A stretch of 64,000 nt of DNA from the NCBI RefSeq assembly GCF_007565055.1, contig NC_044556.1, forward strand, positions 129,679,808 to 129,743,807, given 5' to 3'. Origin of the DNA: Rhinopithecus roxellana (Eukaryota > Chordata > Mammalia > Primates > Cercopithecidae). The translations under genes and the position numbers were made by a program. The notes below the pieces were generated by a model. That model made no database searches. It was not told where the DNA came from and was given only the letters and a program-made list of their open reading frames with translations. Of this stretch, positions 21,773 through 32,955 are shown piece after piece; the first letter of the stretch is position 1; each line of letters starts with the position of its first letter.

Positions 21773-24126
21773 AAAAAGTCAAAAGGTAACAAGTATCAGC
21801 AATGCTGTGGAGAAATTGGAACCCTTATACACTGTTGGTTGGAATGTAAAATGGTATAGCTGCTGTGGTAATAGTATGAAATTTGCTCATACTATTTTTT
21901 GAGGAAAAAATTTAAAATTGAAAACCATATGATCCAGTAATCCCACTTCTGATATATATCTAAAAAATCAGTATCTCAAAGAGACATCTGCACCCCCATG
22001 TTCATTGCAGCATTATTCACAATAGCCAAGGTATGGAAACAACCCAAATGTCCACTGACATGTATGGAGAAAAATGTGTGGTATATAAATACAATGAAAT
22101 ATTATTCACCTTTATAAAAGAAGGAAATCCTGCTATTTGTGACAACATGGATGAACCTGAAGGAGATGATGCTAAGTGAATATAAGCCTGTTAGAAGAGG
22201 AAAAATATTGCATAATTCCACTTACATAAGGTATCTAAAATAGTCATTCACAGAAGTAGAGAATAAATAGTGGTTTCCAAGTAGCTGGGAGAAAGGAGGA
22301 AATGAAGATTTGTTGTTCAACGGCTGTACAGTTTTAGTTATATAAGATGAATAAATTGCAGAGATCTGCCATACAACATAATGCCTGTAGTTAACAATGC
22401 TGGACTGTGCACTTAGAAGTTTGTTCAGAGGGTAGATCTCATGTTAAGTGTTCTTACAACAACAAACACCTCATCGAAAAAGACCAAAAAGCAAAGAGAT
22501 ACTAGGAAACTTTTAGAGGTGATGACTATGTGTATCACCTTGATTTGTAGTGAGGGTTTTGCAGTATGTACATATGTCCAAACTCATTAGATTGAATACT
22601 TTAAATAGGTGCAGTTTACATGGATGAGCTTGGAGGACATTAGGTTAAGTTAAATAAGCCAGGCACAGAGTGATAAATCTGCAAGTTCTCAGCACATGTG
22701 GAATCTATAAAAGTTGGTATCATAGAAGTGAAGAGGAAGGGAAGGGGAATAGGGAGAGGGGTGACCAAAGGCTGATTAACAGATACAAAAGTACAGCTAA
22801 ATAGAAGGCATAAATTCCAGTGCTCTGTAGCACTGGATGAGTGCTATTTAGGGTGAGAATTAATTGTATATTTTCAAATAGCTAGAGGAGTAGATTTTGA
22901 ATGTTCCCAACACAAAGAAATTTAAATGTGTGAGGTGATGTATTTGCTAATTACCCTGATTTGATCATTGCAGATTATATACTTGTATCAAAATATCACA
23001 TTGTACTCCATGAATATGTACAATTATTACATGTCAATTTAAAATAATAATAAAAGCAAAAAGATCATAAACATATGTAGTTTTTATATATCAATTATAC
23101 CTCAATAAAGATGTGTTTTAAAAATCTAAAAACCAAGAATTTAGCACTATGTGAAAAGATTTATACACTTTGACCAAGTAGGCTTTATTCCAGGAATGCA
23201 AGGCTGGTTCAACTTTCAAAAATCAATGCAATTCACCATATTAAAAGGCTAAAAAAAGAAAAAAAATCATATGATTATATAAACTAATGTAAAACATTTG
23301 ACAAAATTCAACACCCATTTATGACAAAATTCTCAGAAAAAAACAGAAAGAGAAGGCAAACTAGACACCTATAGCTAATCTATAATTAATCATGAAAGAC
23401 TGAATGCTTTCTTCCTAATTTGTATCAAAATATCAGTGAGAATTTTTGTATTAATAGATATAGAGGAGATGATTCTAATATTTAAACAGAAAGGCAAAGG
23501 AACTAGAAGAGCTGAAACAACATTGAATAGAAAGAATAAAGTGGGCAGAATCAGTCTATCTGATTTCAAGATTTATTATATGGCTTCAGTAATCAAGACT
23601 GTATGGTATTGGTGGAAAGACAGACACATAGATCAATGGAATGGAATAGAGAATCCAAAAATAGACCCACACAAATATGCCCAGCTGGTTCTTGACAAAG
23701 GTGCAAGAGCAGTTAAATGGCAGACAAATAGCCTTATTAACAAATGGTGCCAGAGCGATTGGACCTTCTTGGGCAAGAAATAAAGAAAAAGGAGAAGAAG
23801 GAGAAGAAACAGAAACAGAAGCAGAAGCAGAAGCAGAAGCAGCAGCTCAACCTAGACCTCACACCTTATACAAAAATTAACTTATGATGGATTACCAACA
23901 GAATGTGAAACAGAAAAAAAAAAAAGGAGAAAACCTTTGGAATTTAGGGCTAGCCAGAAAGTTCTTAGTCTTGACAACAACAGCATGCTCCATAATAGAA
24001 AAAATAGTAAAATTAGACCTTATCAAAATTTAAAAATTTCTCTACAAAGTACATGTAAAGAGGATGAAAAGACTGGGGGGGAAATATTTGCAAGCCACAG
24101 ATCTGAAAAAGGACCAGGATCTAGAC

Positions 24127-24352
24127 CAAGCTTGTCCAACTCATGGTGCACTGGCCATAAGCCTCCCAGGATGGTTTTGAATGCGGCCCAACACAAATTT
24201 GTAAACTTTCTTAAAACATCATAAGAACTGTTTTGTGATTTTTCAAGCTCATCAGCTATTGTTAGTGTTTTTTTATTTTATATTTTATATGTGGCCCAAG
24301 ACAGTTCTTCTTCCAATGTGGCCCAGAGAAGCCAAAAGACTGGACACCCCTT
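24127..24352 (-). mobile_element. MER30-like hAT-Charlie DNA transposon
   Basis: A complete 226-bp non-autonomous element from 'caagcttgtccaac' to 'ctggacaccccttt'-type ends ('ggacacccctt' at the right end). It holds the hallmark 'gaatgcggcccaacacaaat', 'ctcatcagctattgttagtg' and 'tgtggcccagagaagccaaa'. The 8-bp target duplication 'atctagac' at 24119-24126 and 24353-24360 is perfect, as expected for hAT transposition. The family name is from memory. Confidence 0.8.
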
Positions 24353-24875
24353 ATCTAGACTATAGAGAACTCTGAAAACTCAACAACCAGTAAAACAAAA
24401 CAATCCAATTAGCAAATGGCCAAAAGACATAAACAGAGATTTCACCAAAGATAGCATATAGATGGAAATAAAGATGGCAAGTAAGCACAAGCACCTGAAA
24501 AGACATCTGACATCGGTAGCCATTAGAGGAATGGAATTTGAAACCACAATGACACATCAATATACATGTATAAGAATGGGTTAAAATTTTAAAATATCGA
24601 CAACACCAAATCCTGCCAAGGATGTGGAGAAGCTGGATCATTCATACGTTCCTCGTTGGGATGTAAAATGGTACAACTACTCTGGGAAACAGGATGGCAG
24701 TCCCTTTAACAACTAAGCATGTGATTACCATACGATCTAGCCATAGTTGTCCTGGGCATTCACCTTACAAACTAGCAATAGTTCTCCCAGAGAGAACTAT
24801 TTCATATCTCCCAGAGATATGAAAATGTATGCTCACTTGAAAACCTGTATACAAATGTTATGCCAACTTTATTTG

Positions 24876-25135
24876 GTTGTTGTTGTTGTTGTTGTTGAGA
24901 CAAGGTCTTGCTCTGTTCTCCCAAGCTGAAGTGCAGTGGCTCAATCATAGTTTACTGCAGCCTCCAACTCCTGGGCTCAAGGGATCCTCCCCCTTTAGCC
25001 TCCTGTGTACCTGGGACTACAGGTGTGTGCAGCCACACCCAGCTAATTTTTAAAATTTTTATGTAGAGACAGGGTCTCACTATGTTGCCTAGCCAGTCTG
25101 GAACTACTGGGCTCAAGCGATCCTCCCACCTGAGC
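24876..25135 (-). mobile_element. AluJ, 5' truncated
   Basis: Antisense Alu with a (GTT)n tail at 24877-24896. It has 'gggctcaagggatcctcccc' and 'gggctcaagcgatcctccca' (AluJ states) and ends at 'cccacctgagcc', missing the first roughly 45 bases. The flanking match 'caactttatttg' / 'caacttaatttg' is the target duplication. Confidence 0.9.
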
Positions 25136-25224
25136 CAACTTAATTTGTGATACCCCCAAAACTGTCCTTCATTAGGTGAATGGTTAAACAAGCTGGTAAT
25201 ACATTCATACAACGAAATACTACT

Positions 25225-25276
25225 AAGAAAAGGGAACAAAATATTGCTACAAGAAAAGGGAACAAAATATTGCTAC
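25225..25276 (+). repeat. 26-bp perfect tandem duplication in L1
   Basis: The unit starts 'aagaaaagggaacaaaatat' and ends 'tgctac'. It occurs twice without a mismatch at 25225-25250 and 25251-25276. The identity contrasts with the age of the surrounding L1, so the duplication is recent. A similar small repeat of 'attcaaaaggttaca' follows near 25310-25345. Confidence 0.9.
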
Positions 25277-25689
25277 AACAACCTGCAACTTGGGTTGCTG
25301 AGTGGGAAAAAATTCAAAAGGTTACATATTGATTCAAAAGGTTACAAATGATTTCATTTATATAACATTCTTGAAATCACAAAATTTTGGAAGTGGGAAA
25401 CAGATAAGTGGCTTCAAGAGGTTAGAGATGGGGAGGGGTGCACAGGGGAAGCAGGTGTGGCTACAAAAGGACAATATGAGGGATCTTGTGGTGGTGGAAA
25501 TGTTCTGTATCTTGACTGTGTCAATGTCAATATCCTAATTACGATATTTCACTATAGTTTTCGCAAGACATTACCAATGAGGGAAACTGGGTAAAGGGTA
25601 CTTGGAATCTCTCTGTATTATTTCTTAAAATTGCCTGCAAATCTACAATTATCTGAAAATGAAAATTCTTATTTAAAAAGTGACTCTTG

Positions 25690-26690
25690 ATCAAAAGACA
25701 CCATTAAATGAGTAGAAGATACTTGCAGTCTCTAACTGACCAAGACATGCAGCAGCTAGAATTTATAAACAGCTTTTTATGAATCAATAAGAAAAAGCCA
25801 TCTCAAAAAAATAGGCAAACATTTGAACAGGCACTCAGAAAACAGAAAATTCATATAGCCTATAAACACATGGAGAAGTGCCCAATTTCACTGGTAATTA
25901 GGGATATGAAATGAAGATCACAATGAGACACCATTACATCTCCGCCAGACTGACAAAAAATAAGAAGTCTAATACTATTACATTTTGGCAAGGATGCAGA
26001 GCAGTGGGAACTACCATACATCTCTGATGGGAGTGTAAATTTTGTGGCCACTTTGGAAAACAATTTGGCACGATCTAATAAAACTAAATATATGCATACC
26101 CTATAGTCCAGTAATTCCACTCCAAGGTATACATCCTAAAGATTACACTTGCATACCAGGAGATATATACAAAAATATTATTAGCAATAAAATTTGTAAT
26201 AGCCCCAACTGGAAAAATCCAAATGTCTAAAGTGCCAGAATGGACAAAGAAATTGTGATATGTTCATACAAGGGAATATTAAGTAGCAATGAAAATGAAT
26301 GAACTACAACTACATGCCACAAAAGTAGATAACTCTTACAACCAAATAGAAGAAGAGGCCAGAAACACACTAAAATATGCATGCAATATTATTCAATTTA
26401 TAGAAAGTTCAAAACCAAGCAAAACTAAACTGTAGTGGTTAGGGATACATTATAAATTGGTAGAAACTATAAGATATATAAGCAAGTAATTACCATAAAG
26501 TCAGGATAGTTGCTTTAGGGGAAGGGAAGGACTTGTGGAAGGGAATTGGTGGGGCAGGAGAACCTCCCGGGTGATAGCAATGACCTGGGTGGTGTTTGGT
26601 TTATGATTCATTAGGCTATGAAGGTACGTTGTCTTCACTTTTCTGTGTTACAGTTTATAGCAAAATCACACGCCCTATTCATATTTCATT
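25690..26690 (+). mobile_element. Old L1 (L1M) 3' half, sense
   Basis: Diverged ORF2 end and 3' UTR. It begins 'gatcaaaagacaccattaaa' and passes 'aaacacatggagaagtgccc', 'atgaagatcacaatgagaca', 'gatgggagtgtaaattttgt' and 'aatttgtaatagccccaact'. It ends 'gtacgttgtcttcacttttc', a typical L1M 3' end. Confidence 0.8.
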
Positions 26691-27399
26691 GTTTTGCCTT
26701 TGAGATGACAAATGAATGTGGCATGAGCCTTAACTGTGTGAGAAAAGAGGGCACATGAAAATCTGAGCTCAAAATGTAAAACCTGTGAGAAGAGTTAAGA
26801 GTACAAAGTGGAGTGTGCTGCAACAACAGCAGACTTGCTGGAATGATGAGGTGGTGGCTTGCCTTGGGATTTTTGTTTTTTAATAGTGCATTAGGAAAAA
26901 TAACGTTGCTCCAGGGGCTAAATTTCTTACTCCCCTTCTTTAGAAGTTGGACCTAGGCTGACGGTCCCCAGTTTTTAAATGTTTTGGAGTTTTCTGTTTT
27001 TGTTTTTCAAATTGATTCCCTGATCAGCTTTGCCTTGAATTCCCCTGCCTAAGAAGAGAGGAAAACTGTTGATGTCGTGGGAACGCTCCCTCCTCGAACA
27101 TTAACCGGGTTGACCCCACCCCTCTCTCGTCGCTGTCTTCAGTCCAATCAAGATCGGAAAGCAGGATCAAGAGAAAGATGATCAGACCGGAACAGGTAAA
27201 CGTTCCATATAGAGATGCTTCGGAAGTGCGGAGAAGTGAACAGCTTATCCCCTCCCAGGCATCATGTTGTCTCAGCAGACCCTCTGAATTACTGATGTCA
27301 GAACTTATTGACTGGGGTACCGCACACAAGCAACTCGTAGAGTTTTAAGACATTAAAAGAAGGTGATTTCAGACAAGAAATCTAGCGCATTATTCAGGT
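26691..27399. other. Flank of the CpG island, no gene recognised
   Basis: Composition changes from AT-rich L1 to balanced unique sequence with increasing CpG. The minus-strand frame at 27024-27329 has no recognised domain. This is plausible proximal regulatory DNA or 5' transcribed sequence for the island next to it. Confidence 0.4.
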
Positions 27400-29600
27400 T
27401 TCTCCTCGTGTCGAATTGCTTCTATCCCTTCCTGCCTCTTCCTGCCAGACCTCACCGTCACAGCTCTAATCACACCCTGACTGATCTGATCCCGCCCTGC
27501 CACGAGGCCCGGGTACCCCTCAGCGGCGGGGACATCCAGGTGTCCCTGGATTTCCAGGACACAGTGCGGGCCGGAAATAGGAACACAGAGGAGCCCTTCG
27601 GGAGGCTCGAGGCAGTCTCTTTCCAGTGGATAGCGACACACCCTGGTCCCTAAGATTCTCCCGTTCTCCGAATTTTCCGTGCTGAACCCGATCTGTAGCG
27701 CGCAAAGTCTCCTGTACTGAGGCGTTCCCAGGGCGCCCGCCTCCCGAGTTTACATTTCTTAGGCAAAAAGGCGGCGGAGCTGAGGAGGGGTGTTTGGAAG
27801 GCGTCGGTTGCGCTGTTCCACTGCGTGGCTTCACTTGGCCCGCGTGCATCAGCCTCTCTGGCGGGGATTCTCCGCGGACTCCGGCCAGCGCCAATCAGGT
27901 CGCGCGGTACCTGCCCCCAGCCCTGGCCACCTGGAAGGGCGATGAGGCTCCACGCCCGGAGCAGGGCAGTCCTCGGAGCGCCGGGGAGACCGCGGAGCCT
28001 CACGTGTGCCGCCCCAGCCGCAGGCGCCCGGAAGGACGCGCGCCGACCCCGTGGGAGCCAACGCGGGAGTCGCAGCCGGAGCGGAGCTGCTCAGCCGCGG
28101 TAACGGATCGGGGCCTCCATCGCGCAGGGGAGCGAGCGGAGGGGCGGGGCGCGGGAGGGTGGAGGAGCCGCGGGGCTTGGGCTCCGCGCGGGGATGTGTC
28201 GACCACCGCGTACTTCCGAGGGCGCCGCAACACCCGGGTAAGCGCGCCCCGGCTGCCTCCCTCTGCCCACCCCGCCGCCTTCAGCATAGCAGTTCCCGAC
28301 TGGGTCTGGGTCTGCGCCTGGCTCTCCCTCTCCGAGGGGCGCGGCGGCTCGGGGGCATCTCCGGCCTCGTAGCCAGACCGCGGGTGGCGGTGCCGCGCCT
28401 CCGGGCCAGACTCGCCGGGTCCCTGCCCCCGGGCCGTGCCGAAGGCGCTCTACTCAGCGTTTCTGCATCGACTGGCTTCTCTGCGCCTTCAGCCCGGCCG
28501 GACCTCAACGCGGACCCCGCCGCTGCTGCTGCGCCTCGCGCCCGCTGCCACCCGGGGAGCATGAGGCCGGGGCAGAGGACCCGGGGAGGGTGGGGGCCGG
28601 GCCGGCGGGGTCTGCCGGGCCAATGCGCCGCAGTCGGTCTGTGCGTCCGGATTCGTGCGGGCAACTCTGGGCAGCCTTGCGACCGCTGCTCGGTTTGCTG
28701 GTGATTTTTCCGAAGTTTTACAAAATAAAGACGGTGAAGTGCTTCGCGGCGCGGCGTGGGCATGCAGGCGGCAGGGCCTGTGGGAGCCGGCGTCTCGGCC
28801 AGCGAGTCTGGGGCCAGGACGGCGGGGGTGAGACGTAGAAGCCTAACTTGCCCGTGGGGCCGCGGTGCGCTTGCTCCCGAGGCCCCAGAGCGGGCGACCG
28901 CACCCCGATCCCGGAGAGTCCTGCGCGCTCGAGGCGCCGGCCACGCCGAAGCCTCTGCTCAGCGGCCCAGAGGAGGGCCTGGCCAAGCCGAGAGCAGAGC
29001 GGGCAAGCTGAAGGCAGTGTGGGGACGAGGCCCGCATTGGGCTGCTGGGGCCCTGCCGTCCTGCCTGGCCGGGGTGGGGCGGGTAGAGGCCGAGAGCCGG
29101 CGCGCCGCGGCCCTGAGTGGGTGGCATCCTGGTTCTCTGCGGCTCCAAAAGGCCGCCAGGGACGGCAGGGGTACAGATCTGTTCCCTCGGTCAGCGCCCT
29201 TGGCCGACACACACCAGCCGTGTTTTCCTGTCACACTGGGGGTTCCTTTCCTCTGAGTGGAACTGTGGGGCCCTGGAAGTTTGCTCGTCCTGGCAAGTTT
29301 GACGTGACGGGGATGCAGTCATCCAACTTGCAGGCGGAGGCCCGCAGGCACTTCCTCCTGTCCTTTCGCCCACCTGGACCCTCCCCCAGGGGGCCCCATC
29401 CTGAGATTCTGAGGGGGCCCGCAGCGTGGCTGGCAGGGCCGACGTCTGCGCAGTTGCATCTGTGCCCTGCTTGGTCCTCCAGCAGCCGAGCCAGACACAT
29501 GTTTTATGTCGTGTGGGAGACAAACAATGACTGCGGACTTCAATCCCGCATGTTCGCTTTGCCTAAGATTCGCTGGGGTCTGTGTCCTGAGGGGAAAGGC
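27400..29600. promoter_or_regulatory. CpG island, probable promoter of an unidentified gene
   Basis: From about 27480 to 29320 the sequence is strongly GC-rich with frequent CpG and no transposons, unlike anything else in the window. A GC box 'ggggcggggc' lies at 28141-28150 and another GC-box-like 'ggggcgggta' near 29076. E-box 'tcacgtgtg' is near 28000 and CRE-like 'tgacgtga' near 29302. No TATA box stands out, as is usual for CpG-island promoters. Long frames exist on both strands (for example 28848-29726 plus, 292 codons; 28006-28704 plus). They have the composition expected of GC-rich DNA and resemble no protein I know. Confidence 0.8.
28180..28245 (+). other. Candidate first-exon 5' splice site
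   Basis: 'acacccgggtaagcgcg' places a strong donor (CGG|gtaagc) with GT at 28238, just downstream of the GC box. A second plausible donor, 'ggcgggggtgagacg', lies near 28826, and a weaker one, 'cagccgcggtaacgg', near 28099. This would give a plus-strand first exon within the CpG island. No matching acceptor or coding exon was recognised downstream, so the transcript may be non-coding or spliced beyond the window. Confidence 0.35.
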
Positions 29601-30465
29601 AGCTTTCCTTCTGTCCTAATGAAACACTTGCATGTAACGGACGTTCAGACCCTGAAAGAGGTGGACCCAGGGGAAGGAACAGTTAAGGTACATGCTCTGA
29701 AAACCGATTTTTTCCGCCTTCTCTAGGGAGGTTCCAGCTCCCGTGCCTAAGAGCATCTAAACCAGCAGGTACAGACAGGGTCATCTTGGCGTCCAGAGGG
29801 GAAGTAATGCGTGGTTCTAGGAGGGTCCTGCTGGGGCATCAGGCAGATCGGCAGCGGCCCCTCCTCACAGTCCCCCGCTCTCCGGAGGAGCACGGCTGTC
29901 ATTTCCACTATCCCGGGGATGCATGTGATAGGGCCGTGCCTGATTGGGAAAAGCCTGTGAAGTTCTTTTGAGGTGGGAGTGGGAGGGCCACAGGCCTGGT
30001 TAGAAACTTGAGTTGGTATCGCTAGTATTCCTGCCAGGGCTAGTGATCTGCATTCAGTAACCTCATCAGGCATACTGTTCTGTAAAGGCAAGGCGAGATG
30101 GGCTTGTGTAGATGAGAGCAGGTCCCTCTGTTTGGCCCAAGAATCTCTGTTTTTTTTCTCTAGCTTGCCGTCTGTAACTGGAAATGACCCTAGCTTAGTT
30201 CAGGGAGTACCTCAGTCTGAGTGCAAACACCAGCTGGTTACAGGGGAGCCTGGCCCCAGCACAGTCCAGTCCTCACCCAGAGGCCCACGCTGGGATTTTC
30301 CTGGTCTGCAAATTTTAGAAGGCTGAGGTGGGTGAGAGGAGGAGCTGGGAATCTTCTGGATGGCCACTTAACAAAAAAGTCATTTGGCTCTGGTAGGGCC
30401 ATTCCAGGGTCTGTCCATTGTGAAAAGTGCCCTGGGGTTTAGAATCTGGCCTGGTGATTATTAAC
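29600..30465. other. Downstream flank of the CpG island, no gene recognised
   Basis: GC content declines to background. A donor-like 'aacagttaaggtacatgc' is present near 29690, and several short frames show no recognisable domain. Confidence 0.4.
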
Positions 30466-30469
30466 ATTA

Positions 30470-30675
30470 ATGAAAGTTGCTGCCATTTATTAGGTACCTG
30501 CTATGTGCCAGACACGAGGTTTTGCAAAATTACTATTATTTCCCCATTTTTCATTTGAGGAAACTGAGTTTGGGGGTAGGGTAAATGATTTGCCAAGATC
30601 ATAAAGCTAGTTAATGGCAGAGCAGAGCTTGAAGCCCAGGTCTCTCTGGTTCCAAAGTCACTACTTCTTCCTCAG
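30470..30675 (+). mobile_element. MIR SINE, sense
   Basis: A well-preserved MIR: 'gctgccatttattaggtacc', 'tgctatgtgccagacacgag', 'catttgaggaaactgagttt', 'aagatcataaagctagttaa', 'agcttgaagcccaggtctct' and 'aaagtcactact'. Confidence 0.9.
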
Positions 30676-30884
30676 GGCCACTTTCTTCCAATTAAGAACA
30701 GACACACATGTGGTAGCTGGAAATCCAGAACTGTCGTGAATAAAGACTCTTACTTGTAGATCCAAGAGATATTTATAACCCCTTTAGACTCTAGACTTCA
30801 GAAAATGCTGGTCTGGCAAACAGGATATTCTTCCTTCTCTCTGGCACTCAAGGGTTTAACTCCTACACAAAGGACTAATTTCTT

Positions 30885-31560
30885 ATTAAGTACAAATCTT
30901 TCAACTAGCAAACATCAAAGAGAGAAACCATTGATGAGGTTGTAGAAAAACAGGTACTGCTGTTATGTTGCTGCTGGGAGAGTAAACTGCTACAACTTTG
31001 GAGGGCATTTTTGGAAACACTTGTCAAAATTATAAATGCCCGTGCCATCTGACCTAGTGATTCCATTTTTAGGGAATTGAACTTGCTGTTATACTTGCTG
31101 TTATACTTGCATATGGGCACAAAGATATACGTACATTATAGCACTGTTCAACTGTTCAACCATTGAAGAACAACTTAGTTCGAACTGTGAAAGAACAACT
31201 TACATGCTTATCAGAGGGGACTTGTTAAGTGTCTTATGGTACTTCCAGAGAGTCAAATAGTGGCCTATTCATTCATAGAAAAAGAATTAGTAAGTTTACG
31301 ATATAACTGATATGGAATGATTTCCAAGATATATGGCTAAGTGGAAAAAAAGCATGCCTAGAGTGTTTATAATACGCTGCTGCTCATGTTATACAAGAGG
31401 AAGAAGGAGAGTTGTAGGGTATTTGCTTTTCTATGTATAACTATAGACACAAAACCTAATCATACCTGTTGCCTCCAGGAAAAGTGGCCTGTAAACCCTT
31501 TTGTACCTTTTGAATTCTGAACCATGGGAATACATTAACTATTTCAAAATTCTCTTTATC
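30885..31560 (+). mobile_element. Old L1/HAL1 relic, sense
   Basis: L1-like 3' ORF2 and UTR order: 'ttgatgaggttgtagaaaaa', 'ctgctgggagagtaaactgc', 'tgacctagtgattccatttt', 'gatttccaagatatatggct', then 'aaccatgggaatacattaac'. It is too diverged to separate HAL1 from L1ME. It contains small local duplications such as 'acttgctgttat' twice near 31083. Confidence 0.7.
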
Positions 31561-32790
31561 TGTCCTGTGCCTGATATGTTCCCTCAAACACTTCTCCAGC
31601 TTAACAGTGTGGGGTGACATACCCCACCCCCTTCAGGTTGCTTGAGAGGTTCCCTTTGGATTAAAAGCCAAAGGGCTGTGAGACTGCACAGTGCCCATAG
31701 TATCTGGGCCATCCAGTATTCCTTTGAAATATGCAGAGTTGTACTGGAAAGCTGGGGAGAGTTGTCTTTGGACAGCAGGCTCTCTGAGCTGGGTAGGCAA
31801 CTTATCATCATACAACCTTGAAAACAATCTGCAGAAATAGAAACCACCCCTCTCTCTATTGCCCTAATGTTCTCTTGTACAGGATAAAGTGTCAGCGACT
31901 GTATAGCATTGGGTAAAGGAGGAAGAGGAACACTGTGACTGGACATCAGAGAGGGCAAAAGATATGTAGGAGGGCTATTTCTGGTGTTGCATTTGGACCT
32001 CAAAAAGGAGAAGAGAGAGATGCTTGAAAAAAAAAAAGGTTTGACATTATTCTAGGGTCTAGGGCTGTATTGCCCCAGAGAAAGAAGGAAGATTTTATTG
32101 GCGCAGTTGGCACTGCATCAATCAGTGTGTTCTACATGCCCCTTTGAGCAATTCGTATCAGCATAGATGCCAGGCTCAGTTCCTCCTACTTCCAAGCGCC
32201 CATTTCTGCTGATCCCTCAGCCTGGAAGCCAATGGATACACAAAGGGGATGGGGGAGGTGTTAGATACTGCCTTTCTTTTGGGGATGGGTGATGGGACAG
32301 GCTGTTGAATAGCAGAAGCAATGGAAGAAGGACTTGCTTCCAGCCACAAAAGATGGGTCCTCCAATGCCATTAGGTGGAAAGCCTTCATTGAGAGCTTTC
32401 TATGTTTCAGTCACTCTGCTAAGCCTACACTATTTCACTGAATCTCTTTATCTCAGGTATATGTGAGAGCCCAGGCTGTTTGGTATCAAGCAGCATGTCT
32501 TTCTGCTCTCCCTTCACTGACTTTTCCATTCTCTACACAGTAAGCTGCAACACAGGCACAACTGCATCACATGGGTGCTTACAGACCTGGTTTCGGGTTA
32601 TAACAGCATGTGGCTGAGCATTGCATGCTTTGATGGAAGTTTAAATTTCTGCAGTATGGATAGATTTGTGCAAGGCACAGTTCAGAAACAAAGCAGCCAG
32701 TGTTCTGGGTTTGGATTTCCATTTCTCTTATTTCTGTTTCTGTGTGTGCATTAGGGCTGGGGCTGAGTAGACTGTGCATGTGATGTTCCT
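31561..32790. other. Mostly unassigned; small MIR piece
   Basis: Unique-looking sequence. A MIR core is likely at about 32375-32450 ('cattgagagctttctatgtt ... gctaagcctacactatttca'). The minus-strand frame at 31584-32003 has no recognisable domain. Confidence 0.45.
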
Positions 32791-32955
32791 AGGGAAAGGA
32801 GGAGGAGGAGGAGGAGGAGGAAGGGGAGGAGGATCAAGGAGAGGGGGAGGGGTAAGGGGAGGGGGAGGAGGAGGGGGAGGAAGGGGAGGGGATAAAGGAG
32901 ACGGGGAGGGGTAAGGGGAGGGGGAGGAGGAGGAGTTGAGGGGGCGGGGCTTGTC
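32791..32955 (+). repeat. G-rich polypurine tract
   Basis: About 150 bases of nearly pure GGA/GGGGA purine sequence, with only a few t and c interruptions. It includes a (GGA)n run at 32801-32820. A longer block with 'ggggaggggtaaggggaggg' starts near 32844 and recurs near 32907. The proline/leucine-rich minus-strand frames here are translations of the tract, not genes. Confidence 0.95.

Larger units (their letters stand above)
20505..23100 (+). mobile_element. L1 LINE, rearranged, with two Alu insertions
   Basis: ORF2 3' sequence runs from 'ggaaaactggatagccacat' through 'gaagaaaacacagg', 'tctccaaagaaggcatacaa' and 'gcagcattattcacaatagc' into the 3' UTR, ending near 23060. A piece at 20507-20575 repeats the 'catgttgattgcagcattat' segment. 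That segment belongs about 1.4 kb further on (compare 21996-22025), so the head is rearranged or a second element. Stops are abundant and nothing is intact. Confidence 0.85.
23101..25685 (+). mobile_element. L1 LINE, sense, with MER30-like and AluJ insertions
   Basis: ORF2 from 'gtaggctttattccaggaat' through 'ctgatttcaagatttattat', 'agatcaatggaatggaatag' and on to the 3' UTR ('ttctgtatcttgactgtgtc ... aaactgggtaaagg'). The frame at 23436-23783 keeps a recognisable but broken ORF2 stretch. It is interrupted by the hAT element at 24127-24352 and by AluJ at 24876-25135. Confidence 0.85.

Noticed and set aside
23436..23783. 115-codon frame resembling a reverse-transcriptase protein
   Set aside because: It is a short surviving window of L1 ORF2 with stops and frameshifts on both sides. 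It is not a functional element.
28006..28704. 232-codon plus-strand open frame in the CpG island
   Set aside because: Same reasoning. It also runs straight through the best splice-donor candidate at 28238.
28848..29726. 292-codon plus-strand open frame in the CpG island
   Set aside because: GC-rich DNA has few stop codons in any frame. Frames of similar size overlap on both strands. The translation is Arg/Pro/Ala/Gly-rich without a domain, and codon use is not gene-like.
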